DNA of 64,000 bases from Candidatus Methanomethylophilaceae archaeon (GTDB taxonomy: Archaea > Thermoplasmatota > Thermoplasmata > Methanomassiliicoccales > Methanomethylophilaceae). A program made the translations under genes and the position numbers. Numbering within the stretch: position 1 is the stretch's first letter; each line of letters begins with the position of its first letter. Shown here in pieces: positions 35,721-44,585 of this stretch. Location: positions 106,538 to 170,537 of the forward strand of contig CALUOK010000001.1 in assembly GCA_944322255.1 (NCBI GenBank), given 5' to 3'. Below the pieces are notes generated by a model that was not told the DNA's origin, searched no databases, and saw only the letters and a list, made by a program, of their open reading frames with translations.

Positions 35721-36775
35721 GTCTTCGCCTTCCATATTCTCTCGAATAGCCTTGTCGTCTTCTTTGATAGTCTCCAGGAGCTGCAATGATCCAGCACTCC
35801 CTTGTATGAGCTGAATTGTCCGAGTTCCGTCGGTGTCGGATCCTTGCCCGCCCTCATGTGGGCGATGGCGTCTCCGAGCAGCCTCTTCATCTTGATCTTG
35901 GTCTTCTTGCACAGCAGCGTGAACTTGTGGAACACTCTGTAACCCAGGATCGCTGTTCCTCTGCTGTCCACCTTGTAGATCTGCCAGTTCGGTTTCATCG
36001 TCAGACCGAGCTCGCGGAATTTCTCCACAATCCTCTTCTTGACCCGCCGCAGATATGCCGTGGAGCGAGCCCAGACATATCCGTTGTCGAGATACCGGAT
36101 GTAACGGTCGGCATTCATCCCTCTCTCGCCGGTCTTGTTGAGCACCCCTGCATCTGTGATGACCCTGTCGACGTCGTCCAGAACGAAGTTCGCCAGGGGG
36201 TGCGACGTGACGTTTCCGAGGGGCAGCTCCCTGCCGTTATGGTAGCCCATGAGGATCTTCTCGGTCAGCCACAGAACGCCAGGATCGGCGAATTTGCGGC
36301 GCATCTTCCTCATGACGACCTCCGCCGTGATGGACTTAAAACACTGCTGGACGTCGAAGTCGAGACAGTACATCGTACCCTCGGGGTCCTTTCTCATGAA
36401 CTCCTGGGCCTTGTGCACTGCGTCGTGCTGTCCGCGTCCTTTGATTGAGGCATAGGTGTGGCCTATCAGACGTTTGTTGATCTCCGGCTCCACAGTGAGC
36501 TTCCATACCCACTGGAAGACCTGATCGCGTATGGATTGGTATGCGACGTGCCTAAGCTTGCCGCGCTCGAACTTGTCAAACTCGATGTATGGTCCTGGTT
36601 CGTATGTCTGGTGGATAATGTCGTACTGGACCCCTTTCAGGAACGTCATCGGATCGCGGTCGATCTCCACGATGTCCGGGTGCGTCTCCTTGCCGCTGCG
36701 GACCTCCAGGTATGCCCTGGCGATGGTCTTCATGCTCTGCAGCGTCCGATCCAGACCTTTGACTGTTCTCACCAT
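35672..36775 (-). CDS. DGR reverse transcriptase
   Basis: 367 residues from the ATG at 36775. Motif A is CLDFDVQQCFKSI (Asp141). The sequence ELPLGNVTSHPLANFVLDDVD (residues 183-203) corresponds to the '(I/L)GN.TSQ..AN..L..LD' block that marks DGR reverse transcriptases, with TSH in place of TSQ. The YxDD box reads RYIRYLDNGYVWA, so the second aspartate is asparagine (Asn231, codon AAC). The thumb region follows (VKKRIVEKFRELGL...). It makes mutagenic cDNA from the template repeat just upstream, and the cDNA replaces the variable repeat in the fibre gene. The A-specific differences between the repeats show that mutagenic homing has occurred in this lineage. Whether this YLDN enzyme is still active is unknown. 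Confidence 0.9.
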   Translation of the reverse strand: MVRTVKGLDRTLQSMKTIARAYLEVRSGKETHPDIVEIDRDPMTFLKGVQYDIIHQTYEPGPYIEFDKFERGKLRHVAYQSIRDQVFQWVWKLTVEPEINKRLIGHTYASIKGRGQHDAVHKAQEFMRKDPEGTMYCLDFDVQQCFKSITAEVVMRKMRRKFADPGVLWLTEKILMGYHNGRELPLGNVTSHPLANFVLDDVDRVITDAGVLNKTGERGMNADRYIRYLDNGYVWARSTAYLRRVKKRIVEKFRELGLTMKPNWQIYKVDSRGTAILGYRVFHKFTLLCKKTKIKMKRLLGDAIAHMRAGKDPTPTELGQFSSYKGVLDHCSSWRLSKKTTRLFERIWKAKTWIRLPQHQTRAPSSS

Positions 36776-36911
36776 GCTCGTTCGCCTTTTTCCTACGTCC
36801 GGACTTTCCCTCTGAATGGTACTAACCCAGTTTTCGGTGTCTTCTGTTTCGCCAAGGGGCGGGGCTGCATGGAGTGTCAATTTGTGATGCGATGATTGTG
36901 ACTTGTGTAGG

Positions 36912-37041
36912 ATTGGTCAGGCGGGCCCCGATGTTCGAGTTCGAGTTCGTCACGGAGTTCCGGTTCAGATAACCAGGGCCGGCATTCCCATTGGAGACCT
37001 CATTCGAGTTCCCACCAACGTTCGGAGCCGGGTTCGACGAA
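36912..37041 (-). repeat. DGR template repeat (TR)
   Basis: 130 bases in the non-coding stretch between the fibre gene and the reverse transcriptase, same orientation as the variable repeat, offset exactly 296 bases. Read in the coding frame it is full of AAC/AAT codons. All 17 differences from the variable repeat fall on A of the template; no G, C or T of the template differs. Flanking gap sequence (36776-36911 and 37042-37189) holds no other gene. Confidence 0.95.
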
Positions 37042-37110
37042 AAACCCCAGGGGGACCGCGGTCCCATGCAGCCTGTCCGGTGATGGACTGTGATGATGTA
37101 AAAGGTTTAG

Positions 37111-37134
37111 GCGCACCTCCTCGCGTCGGTGCGC
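37111..37134 (-). other. Hairpin between variable and template repeats
   Basis: GCGCACC...GGTGCGC, 7-bp stem with a 10-base loop, 70 bases before the template repeat. It could end the fibre mRNA or structure the template RNA. Confidence 0.45.
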
Positions 37135-37173
37135 TGTGGTGTGTGTTCCATACCAATCTCCTGTGGTTGGGTC

Positions 37174-37189
37174 GGCGCGAGGACGCGCC
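37174..37189 (-). other. Hairpin just after the variable repeat
   Basis: GGCGCG-TCCT-CGCGCC: perfect 6-bp stem and 4-base loop directly after the fibre stop codon, 18 bases beyond the variable repeat. DGRs such as that of phage BPP-1 need a hairpin or cruciform in this position for efficient homing. Confidence 0.7.
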
Positions 37190-40100
37190 TCACTCCAGGT
37201 CAAAGGCAAAGGCCAGGCGGGCCCCGATGTGCGAGGACGAGTCCGTCACGGAGCGCCGGTTCAGATAACCAGGGCCGGCATACCCATAGGAGACCCCATT
37301 CGAGGACCCACCAACGTACGGAGCCGGGCACGACGAATTGTTTGTCAGATACTGATAATCGCATAGGCCGGTCGTACTGCTTCCACCGAATGCGTTACCC
37401 ATCCCCCATGCGGCGTCTGTGGTCAGGATCGTTCCAGGAATGCCCGAGTTGTTAGCTGTCGACATGGCGATGGCAGTCTTGTTACTGGTGTCATCCGTAG
37501 GGTTGGAGTTCTGTCCGGCATACAGCGTCGTACCGGTCCAGTAGCAGTCATCAATCCACTGCCTGCAGCAACCCCATAGGTTCTCGAGGAGGAACTTCTG
37601 CGCATTGCTTGTACCCGACACGTTGCCCGCGTATGGACCAAGCGCGTCACACAGTCCGGTAGTTGGTGAACTGTAAGACAGACCTCCCTTACCGGTGCGG
37701 TCCTGGAGGTTGAATGTCTTTCCGCGGATGTAGCACTCCTCCACAATATAACGCCAGTCGTGATAGTTCCATTGGATCGCCACACCATTACGGACGGAGT
37801 TGGCACGAGCATAGGTCCTAAAGTTGGGCCTGGTGGTGCTTCTGGTCGCGGTCACTCCAGAGATGGATTTGAGCACGTTGCTTTGATTGACGCCGAGGTA
37901 AACACCGAGTGCTTTGTACTGATACGTATGGCCGTCGATGATGTGCATGCTCGCAGTCCCGTTAGCGGACTTACTCGAATGCGTGAGCTTCGTTGTTGTC
38001 CCTTTACGGTAGACTCTCGGAACACACAGCATCGTGTTCTCCGATCCGATAGCGGATGCTCCTCCGCCCTCGGCGTAGTCCCACTCCAGGGCGTCGTCGT
38101 CCCATAGGGCCAGCACCTGGTCCAGATTGTATGGGTTCAGGAGCTGGTGTGGGAACTGTCCGTTAGAGCCGCCCTGGAACGTCGCGTAGAACATACCCTC
38201 GATGTCCATTCCCGTCTCCGGGTCGAAGGCCCACTCTCCCTCCTGGGTGCACTTGGCCAGCGACGTCGACGTGTTGTACACGGACGTGAACCCAGCGCAG
38301 TCGTCGGCATAGGTCAGACATCCGGTGGGGTCCGTCTGGATCGCACCAGCATTGAATGTGACCGAGTGCGTCCATCCGAATGACAGGACCAGCGTGGCCG
38401 TGTAGGATCCTCCGCCTGCCGCTGTGATCGTCACGCTCTCCGAGGTCGCGCCCTCGGGCAGGTCCGTGGTGATGACGTACTGCCCCGTCCCGTTGAGGGT
38501 AAGGGTCGCGGTTCCGCTGCTGTTGGTTGTTCCGGTGACCACGTCATCCGAATCCTGGGAGGTGGCCGTGACCGTCCTCCCGGACTGGAATCCCTCGCTG
38601 GAGGTGTCCTGCACGGTGACCTGCACGATGGGCTTGGTCTGGAGGGCATAGCTCTGCTGATAGGTCTGGTTCTTGGCCGCGGTGAGGCTCTGTCCCGCCG
38701 GGGCGAGGTATCCTGCCGGAGGGTTCACCGTGATCATGTAGTCGTCCTCGTCCAGGGTCAGCGTCGCCACTCCCTGGGTGTTGGTGTAGGCGGTGACGGT
38801 GGTGTCCCCGACCGCACGGACCAGGAGCCCGGATGCGGCAGCCGTGGGCGTGACCGTGACCTGGAGCACGGGGCGTGCGTCCAGCGAGAACGACTTGGTG
38901 TACTCCTGGCCAGCGACGGTCTGGAGCTGCTGCGTGGCTGGTGTGTAGTATCCCGCAGGAGCATCGCACGCGATGGTCCAGCTCCCTTCGGGCAGGGACA
39001 GCGTGACCTGTCCGCTGCTGTCGGTCTGCTTGGTGACCGTGGGCAGTCCTGCGGCTGTTGCCGTGATGGTCCTGCCGGATGCCACCGCGGACGGAGCCAC
39101 GGAGACGGTCACCTTAGCCTCCTCGTAGAGATCGAACGTGTGGGTGTAGTTCTGGCCCGCCAGCGGGGTCAGGGGGTAGTTGGCAGCCGCGACGTAGCCG
39201 GTCGGGGTGTCGCAACTGATGACGTAGGACGTGCCCGCCATCAGCGTCAGCGTGGCGGAGCCGTTGGTCGTCTGCGCGGTCACCGCGGATCCTCCCGATG
39301 TGGGGGTCGCGGTGATCGTCCTGCTGTTCTGGTTGCCCAGGCTGCTGTGGTCCACGACGGAGATCTGCACGGTAGGCTCGTCGAGGATCGTGAAGTTCTT
39401 GGTGTACACCCCGCCGGCTGCGGCGGAGAGCGTCGTGGATTCGGGGCTCACGCCCTGGCCTGTCGGATAGTCCACGGTGATGGTGTAGTTGGCGATCTCG
39501 AGGACGATCTCCGCGCGTCCGTCCTGTCCGGTGGTCGCGGTGATGACCTCGCCCTCTCCCTCGTCCGGAGTGCAGGTGACCTGCCTTCCGGCCTTGTCCG
39601 TCCCGCTGCACACCACGGTGAGCTTGGGGGCCTCGTAGCAGCTGACGTCCAGATCCGTGGACGTGTCCTGGATCGTGACGCTCGAGCTCGCGGGGCTGAA
39701 GGTGAAGTTCGTCTTCGCCAGGGTCACGGTGTAGGTCTGGCCCTGCTTCACGGACAGGGTGCACTCCCCTTCGCCGTTGGTGCTCCCTGTGACGGCTGTT
39801 CCCGTCGTGGGGACCGCCGACACTGTGATGCCCGACAGGTCGGGCGACCCTGCCGATGCGCTCACGTGGACGTTGAGGTAGAAGTTCGTGCCTCCTCCGC
39901 CCGTGCCGAACGCTCCGATGAAGCATCCGGTCTGCGTCCCCTTCGTCCCCGTGGCGACGAGGTTCAGCGGGGCCGTCGGTTTGTCCCCGTCCGCCACCAG
40001 CTGCACCACTCCCGCGGAGCTCACGGAGACCACGGAGATCATGGCATCCGCCAGGACCTCCCTCGCTTCCGCGTCAGGCGCGTCGGGGCCTATGATTGGT

Positions 40101-40324
40101 GTTGCGATACCTTCCACGCCCGGAACGCTCACAGAGGCCGTATAGGGCCCTTCTCCCGCCCATGCCGTAGCAGGCACGGTGAACTGTATCGCCACGTCGG
40201 GGATCATCCCGCCGGGCAGCTTCCCGTCGCTCTCGAGGATCGGGACATCCCCCTCGTTCTTCGCTTGGACCGTTCCAGATATTGGGCCGTCCACCGCCCA
40301 GCCGTCGTTGGCGTCGTAGCTCAT
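37190..40324 (-). CDS. DGR target: fibre/receptor-binding protein with lectin-like C-terminal domain
   Basis: 1044 residues from an ATG overlapping the stop of the upstream fibre gene (ATGA). Residues about 150-640 hold a series of carboxypeptidase-regulatory/PEGA-like beta domains, recurring as 'V.VSA..ASG.TITATA.G...TDSSGQVTLSLPEGSW.I..D.PAGY' and 'AGQ.Y..SF.L'. The C-terminal 380 residues look like the formylglycine-generating-enzyme/C-type-lectin fold used by DGR targets: NLWGCCRQWIDDCYW, GMGNAFGGSSTTG, and the final GYLNR...IGARLAF. The variable residues lie on the expected ligand face at the end of this fold. It is the likely host-receptor binder of the virion. The VR makes its binding site hypervariable. 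Confidence 0.85.
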   Translation of the reverse strand: MSYDANDGWAVDGPISGTVQAKNEGDVPILESDGKLPGGMIPDVAIQFTVPATAWAGEGPYTASVSVPGVEGIATPIIGPDAPDAEAREVLADAMISVVSVSSAGVVQLVADGDKPTAPLNLVATGTKGTQTGCFIGAFGTGGGGTNFYLNVHVSASAGSPDLSGITVSAVPTTGTAVTGSTNGEGECTLSVKQGQTYTVTLAKTNFTFSPASSSVTIQDTSTDLDVSCYEAPKLTVVCSGTDKAGRQVTCTPDEGEGEVITATTGQDGRAEIVLEIANYTITVDYPTGQGVSPESTTLSAAAGGVYTKNFTILDEPTVQISVVDHSSLGNQNSRTITATPTSGGSAVTAQTTNGSATLTLMAGTSYVISCDTPTGYVAAANYPLTPLAGQNYTHTFDLYEEAKVTVSVAPSAVASGRTITATAAGLPTVTKQTDSSGQVTLSLPEGSWTIACDAPAGYYTPATQQLQTVAGQEYTKSFSLDARPVLQVTVTPTAAASGLLVRAVGDTTVTAYTNTQGVATLTLDEDDYMITVNPPAGYLAPAGQSLTAAKNQTYQQSYALQTKPIVQVTVQDTSSEGFQSGRTVTATSQDSDDVVTGTTNSSGTATLTLNGTGQYVITTDLPEGATSESVTITAAGGGSYTATLVLSFGWTHSVTFNAGAIQTDPTGCLTYADDCAGFTSVYNTSTSLAKCTQEGEWAFDPETGMDIEGMFYATFQGGSNGQFPHQLLNPYNLDQVLALWDDDALEWDYAEGGGASAIGSENTMLCVPRVYRKGTTTKLTHSSKSANGTASMHIIDGHTYQYKALGVYLGVNQSNVLKSISGVTATRSTTRPNFRTYARANSVRNGVAIQWNYHDWRYIVEECYIRGKTFNLQDRTGKGGLSYSSPTTGLCDALGPYAGNVSGTSNAQKFLLENLWGCCRQWIDDCYWTGTTLYAGQNSNPTDDTSNKTAIAMSTANNSGIPGTILTTDAAWGMGNAFGGSSTTGLCDYQYLTNNSSCPAPYVGGSSNGVSYGYAGPGYLNRRSVTDSSSHIGARLAFAFDLE
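37208..37337 (-). repeat. DGR variable repeat (VR)
   Basis: Last 45 or so codons of the fibre gene (residues about 996-1040). Compared with the template, AAC/AAT/GAG/ACC codons have become Cys, Tyr, Ser, Gly, Tyr, Tyr, Arg, Asp, Ser, His, Ala and Phe codons: 12 changed residues from 17 base changes. The stretch is GC-rich at its 3' end (ATCGGGGCCCGCCTG), as expected for the start point of cDNA priming. Confidence 0.95.
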
Positions 40325-42996
40325 GCTATTCCCCTCACGGTGTAGGTCTCTCCGCTCGCCGGCGCGGTGTAGAAGTAGGCGGTGATGGTGGTCTCGTCGG
40401 CGTCCAGATGGGCCCCCGGGATCTTCCTCCCCGCGCTGTTGAATAATGACGGGTCCGGCGTCCCGTTCAACCCATGGTTGAATGTGAAGACCTTGGTGGC
40501 TCCGTCCCCGACGATCTGCCCGGTGAATTGGGCGAGGGCGTTCGCTGACGGGGTGAACCACTCGTAGGCTGTGGCCGATTCGTTCAGGCGCAGGGCCTGT
40601 CCCGCCTGTCCCGCGGATGGGACACCGACCACCTTCTGCGGGCCGTTGCCCGTGGGGAGCCTCTCATAGGCGACCGTGCCCGAGGTGATCTTCTCTCCGG
40701 GCAGGTTGGGGATGTCGCTCGCCTTGAGTGCCCTTCCACTGCGGACCAGGCCGTCGTCGCCGTAGGTGACCACCGGATGGGTTGCCCCGGTGATCCCCTC
40801 GACGGCTGCGACCGCGCCCACGTCGTCTGCGTCGAGCTCTATGTCGGTCGAGAGGGCCTTTCCGTTCACGGTCCTCTCGTCGGGGACCGCCCCGACGTCT
40901 GCGGGAGTGAGCTCTATGTCGGTCGAGAGCTCCTTGTTGTTGACCTTCCTGGTGTTGGGCACCGCCCCGACGTCGGAAGGCGTCAGGCTGATGTTCTGCG
41001 ACAGGGCCTTGCCGTTCACCGTTCTGCTGGTGGGCACGGCTCCGACGTCTGCGGGCGTCAGGCTGATGTCCGAGGAGAGCTCCTTGTTGTTGACCTTCCT
41101 GGATGTCGGGACCGCCCCGACGTCCGCTGCCGCGAGCGTGACCACGCCCGTCTTTCCATTGACGGATATGACCGCTCCGGGGCCGACGATCTGGATCCAG
41201 TTGGCCAGCGTGGAGTAGGCTCCGTTGAGCATGTAGACCCCGTTGTTGTTGACGTCGGGGTCGTTGGTTACCTGCGCCCAGTCACCCTGCTGCGCTGCGG
41301 AGAGGGTGACGAGCTGTGCCTTGGTCGTGACCGTCCCCACGAACTCGGAGATCGCCAGAGACGGCAGGACGGAGTTGGGGACCTTGCCGGATGAATCCAG
41401 CACCGGGATCTGCCCCGCTGCCGTTCCCACGTCTCTGGAGCTCGCCGTTCCGAGGACGGGTTTGTGGAGGATCTGCGCGTCACCCTCGGTCGCGTTCCAG
41501 TCCGCATTGACGTTAACCTCGGCTCCGGCTGCGATGCCCGCGAGCTTCTCCTTCTCGCTCGTAGTGTAATCCTCGGTGGAGAGCCCCTTCCCCGGGATCT
41601 TGTCCACCTTGTCGTCCAGGGCCTCCTGCTGCGCTGTGCTGATGGGCTTGTTCTGGTCGCTGGTGTTGTCCACCTGGTCCAGGCCGATATTCTCCCTGAC
41701 CTGTGCCTGCTGCTCGTCCGTGAGCTCCTGCGGGTCGACGCTGACGCATCCGAGGTCCAGCGGGTCGAGCTCTATGTCGCCCGACATGCCGTTGATGGAT
41801 GTGACCACACTCTCGGGTCCGATCCCGGGACGGTATGCCACCAGCGTCCACTCGTCCACCGCCGGAGGGCTGTGGAACGTGACCACCAGATGGTTCTTGG
41901 AGAAACGCTCCACGCGGGTGTCTGAATCCCGCATCGAACCGCCCGAAGCATAGAGCAGGTGTGCGACGTGGTAGGAGTTGAATCCATGGTTGACGGTGAA
42001 CTGCTTGCTGACCCCGTCTCCGAGGGAGAACACGCGGTACGATCCGGGCTCGTCCCCTCCGGATCCTCCGCCGTCCCCGGTGACCATGGCCCACCAGACC
42101 GTGCCCTCATCCGAGGGGTCGTGTCCTACGTTCCCATCGTTCTGCGAGATGTAGAACACGAGGTCCTTGACCACCGTGGATCCCGCGTGGTATGTGATGC
42201 CCGGCTCCCACTCCGGGGTTCCCCTGTCGATGTGGACGGTCTGCGAATCCAGGGCGCGGGTGTCGAGGTCGGTCTTCACCAGCTTCTCCGTGGGCAGGTT
42301 GTCGTCGCTCGGCTCCGGGCTCCACTCCGTGACGATCCTGGGGCCGTCCGCGGTGACATTGCCCTCGCCGTCGGTGATGAGCAGGCGGTTGGGCGCGGTG
42401 AGATTAGACTTCAGGAACGTGTCGTCGAGGAGCTTGGTCGTCGGGATGGTGTGGTCGTCGGGCTCTTCCGGCCAATCGGAGACCACATCCTTCCAGGCCA
42501 CGAAGTCGTCATCGACGTTCACAGTCTCCGTCGTCCCGTCCAGGCGGGTGAAGACGATGACCCCGCCCTCCTCCTCGACCTTGTAGAATGCCTTGCTGAT
42601 GTCGGGCTCGTATGCGTCCTGGACGGTCTCGAAGGCGTTGATGCTCGGGGAGACCCGAAAGATAAGCCAGTTCTTGGATGCGTAGGTCTCGGTCTTGTCG
42701 CTGCTCTCGAGGACCAGCTGGACGGGCAGGCGGAGATCCGCCTTGCATGCCCTCATGATTGTGCCCGGCACGATGCACGAGCCGTCCGCATCGAGCGGGA
42801 GATAGGGAGAGACCTTCTTCTTCGATCCTTCGACGCGGATAGAGACGTCGAAGTCGAGCCGTGCGCTGTATCCATCGGGGATGCCCGTGACGGTGATCTT
42901 GGTGGAGTTCGCGTCGAGCGTGGTTCCGCCGTAGTCGGAGACGGGCTTACCGAGTGTACGAGTTAGGTCGTCATAGCTGACGGTAATCTCCATCAT
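40321..42996 (-). CDS. Tail fibre / baseplate protein
   Basis: 891 residues. The N-terminal 150 residues resemble phage BppU-like baseplate adaptors (ITVTGIPDGYSARLDFDVSI, NWLIFRVSPSINAFETVQDAYEPDIS). The middle has tail-fibre repeats: DQVDNTSDQNKPISTAQQEALDDK, then 'VNGKTGVVTLAAADVGAVPTSR' and four 'VNNKELSSDISLTPADVGAVP' units that differ by a few residues. The C-terminus ends with a beta knob (FNHGLNGTPDPSLF). It precedes the DGR target and is translationally coupled to it, so the two probably form one fibre, with this as the stem and the target as the tip. Confidence 0.8.
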   Translation of the reverse strand: MMEITVSYDDLTRTLGKPVSDYGGTTLDANSTKITVTGIPDGYSARLDFDVSIRVEGSKKKVSPYLPLDADGSCIVPGTIMRACKADLRLPVQLVLESSDKTETYASKNWLIFRVSPSINAFETVQDAYEPDISKAFYKVEEEGGVIVFTRLDGTTETVNVDDDFVAWKDVVSDWPEEPDDHTIPTTKLLDDTFLKSNLTAPNRLLITDGEGNVTADGPRIVTEWSPEPSDDNLPTEKLVKTDLDTRALDSQTVHIDRGTPEWEPGITYHAGSTVVKDLVFYISQNDGNVGHDPSDEGTVWWAMVTGDGGGSGGDEPGSYRVFSLGDGVSKQFTVNHGFNSYHVAHLLYASGGSMRDSDTRVERFSKNHLVVTFHSPPAVDEWTLVAYRPGIGPESVVTSINGMSGDIELDPLDLGCVSVDPQELTDEQQAQVRENIGLDQVDNTSDQNKPISTAQQEALDDKVDKIPGKGLSTEDYTTSEKEKLAGIAAGAEVNVNADWNATEGDAQILHKPVLGTASSRDVGTAAGQIPVLDSSGKVPNSVLPSLAISEFVGTVTTKAQLVTLSAAQQGDWAQVTNDPDVNNNGVYMLNGAYSTLANWIQIVGPGAVISVNGKTGVVTLAAADVGAVPTSRKVNNKELSSDISLTPADVGAVPTSRTVNGKALSQNISLTPSDVGAVPNTRKVNNKELSTDIELTPADVGAVPDERTVNGKALSTDIELDADDVGAVAAVEGITGATHPVVTYGDDGLVRSGRALKASDIPNLPGEKITSGTVAYERLPTGNGPQKVVGVPSAGQAGQALRLNESATAYEWFTPSANALAQFTGQIVGDGATKVFTFNHGLNGTPDPSLFNSAGRKIPGAHLDADETTITAYFYTAPASGETYTVRGIA

Positions 42997-43019
42997 ACCG
43001 ATTCGATGGAGGGTGAGAC

Positions 43020-43040
43020 CTAACTATCATCACTGTAAAA
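43020..43040 (-). promoter_or_regulatory. Viral promoter-like motif before the fibre operon
   Basis: Minus strand TTTTACAGTGATGATAGTTAG, centred about 30 bases before the ATG at 42996, which would give a nearly leaderless mRNA. Confidence 0.55.
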
Positions 43041-43075
43041 AGGGGTGTGAGGGGAATCCTCCCCTCGGGGTGTTC

Positions 43076-43453
43076 TCATGCCGCGTCTGTCGGACAGTGC
43101 CTGCATCCGGACTTGAGGGCGATGACTGTGAGGGCCGTTGCGGTCCCGTCCACGGCCACCTTCACAAAGTTCTTCCAGCCCTTGTACGCGAAGACGCCCG
43201 CCTTGCCGGTGGAGTCAGTGGAAGCCAGGGCGAACCCGCCATAGACGTCCTCCGGGGCCACCGCCGTGTAGGTGCCCGCCTCCTCGTCGGATTCGAGCAG
43301 GGAGACGGTGACCGCCGCCGATGCGGATCCATAGCACACGAATGTGAGCTCCAGGCAGCCGTCCACGGGGATGGCCGCACCTCCGGTCGTGGTGGTGTCC
43401 TCGTTCGCCGCGAAGATCGCGGTGCTCTGTGATGCGATCTCGAATGTGGTCAT
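43076..43453 (-). CDS. Small virion protein, possible head decoration
   Basis: 125 residues, beta-rich and Ala/Thr-rich (FEIASQSTAIFAANEDTTTTGG...). It ends with a CRHC motif. Lying directly after the capsid gene, it could be a decoration or head-fibre protein; no family is recognised. Confidence 0.55.
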   Translation of the reverse strand: MTTFEIASQSTAIFAANEDTTTTGGAAIPVDGCLELTFVCYGSASAAVTVSLLESDEEAGTYTAVAPEDVYGGFALASTDSTGKAGVFAYKGWKNFVKVAVDGTATALTVIALKSGCRHCPTDAA

Positions 43454-43454
43454 G

Positions 43455-44585
43455 TCACTGCACCTCCAGCTTGATGAAGCTGTCCGGCTGCACGACGGCT
43501 GCTCCGAGCCTGCAGTTGAACTGATACTCGATCTGGCCCTTGGAACGGAGGGTCGCGGAGGTCTCGTCCACGATGAGCTCCACTCCCTGCCTGTCGACTA
43601 TGGCGTAGTCCTGCAGTGCCCCGTACATCACCGGGAACGCGGAGGACGCGATGTCCGGTGCGCTGGGAGCCTTGACGATCCTGTATCCTCCGAACGTGGA
43701 CGGCATTCCGTCGATAAGGGAGGGGTTCCAGAGGTACTGCCCGTCGCTGTCCTTGAGCTTCCTGATGGCCACCTCGGTGCGCTTGTTCATGATGAAGGCG
43801 CACTCGGATTCCAGTGCCCAGGGGACCTCCGCGGTCATGTCCAGGAGGTCATCCGCGCTGATGCTGCCCGCGGTGGCGGTGGATTCGATGCTGCCTATCT
43901 TAGAGCATGCCCACAGACCCTCGGGGACGGTGGTTCCCTTTCCGTTGACGAATGCTTTGCCCTCTCCGCGTGTGATCCTGTTGATCAGCTTGCGGGTGAT
44001 GTAGGATTCCACATCGAACGAGGCATCATCCCTCATGATCCTGGTCATCCTGATCTTGGCGTGTGCCTCGGTCACGGGGATGTTGACCTGTCCGAACGAA
44101 GGGGCATCTGTCTCCGGCCTATCCTCGGTCTCTCCGACCCACTCCAGTCCCGCATCCTGATCCTCGGTGGGGATCCCGAGGGCAGATGTGCCGGTGGTCA
44201 GGACGGTCGCGTTGGCGCGGATCTCGTCTACGTCCCTGACCTTCTCGAAGACATAGTTCAGGTACTCGGTGTGCACCAGGTATCCTCCGGACGGTCCGTC
44301 GTTGACCGCCATCGACTTGGTGTTCCTGATGTAGTCGAACATCTTTTTCACTTCAGGCATCTCGAAGACCTGCTTCCTGGTGGCGATGAACTGCCCGTTC
44401 TTGGCCATCTTGATGTCGAGGTCGTCCACTGCCGACTTCAGCTTGTCGATAGCCGACTTCTGGTCTGCTATCGCAGTCTGGGCCTCCTTGAAGCTGATGC
44501 CGAATCCCTGGAAGTCGTCGGAGATTCCCTTGACGACCCTGTTGATGGCTCCGAGCTCGGAGGCGATTTCCTTCATGTCACTCAT
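43455..44585 (-). CDS. Major capsid protein, HK97 fold
   Basis: 376 residues. The N-terminal 90 residues form a predicted coiled-coil delta domain (FKEAQTAIADQKSAIDKLKSAVDDLDIKM) that the protease would remove. The mature part has VLTTGTSALGIPTEDQDAGLEWVGETEDRPETDAP, VPVTEAHAKIRMTR-like strands, GEGKAFVNGKGTTVPEG, and the A-domain end YAIVDRQGVELIVDE...FNCRLGAAVVQPDSF. All are standard for the family. It follows the protease and overlaps it by eight bases. Confidence 0.92.
   Translation of the reverse strand: MSDMKEIASELGAINRVVKGISDDFQGFGISFKEAQTAIADQKSAIDKLKSAVDDLDIKMAKNGQFIATRKQVFEMPEVKKMFDYIRNTKSMAVNDGPSGGYLVHTEYLNYVFEKVRDVDEIRANATVLTTGTSALGIPTEDQDAGLEWVGETEDRPETDAPSFGQVNIPVTEAHAKIRMTRIMRDDASFDVESYITRKLINRITRGEGKAFVNGKGTTVPEGLWACSKIGSIESTATAGSISADDLLDMTAEVPWALESECAFIMNKRTEVAIRKLKDSDGQYLWNPSLIDGMPSTFGGYRIVKAPSAPDIASSAFPVMYGALQDYAIVDRQGVELIVDETSATLRSKGQIEYQFNCRLGAAVVQPDSFIKLEVQ

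Noticed and set aside
40843..41110. Near-identical 'DVGAVP' repeats as further DGR variable repeats
   Set aside because: Ordinary tail-fibre repeats; no similarity to the template repeat and no A-specific pattern.
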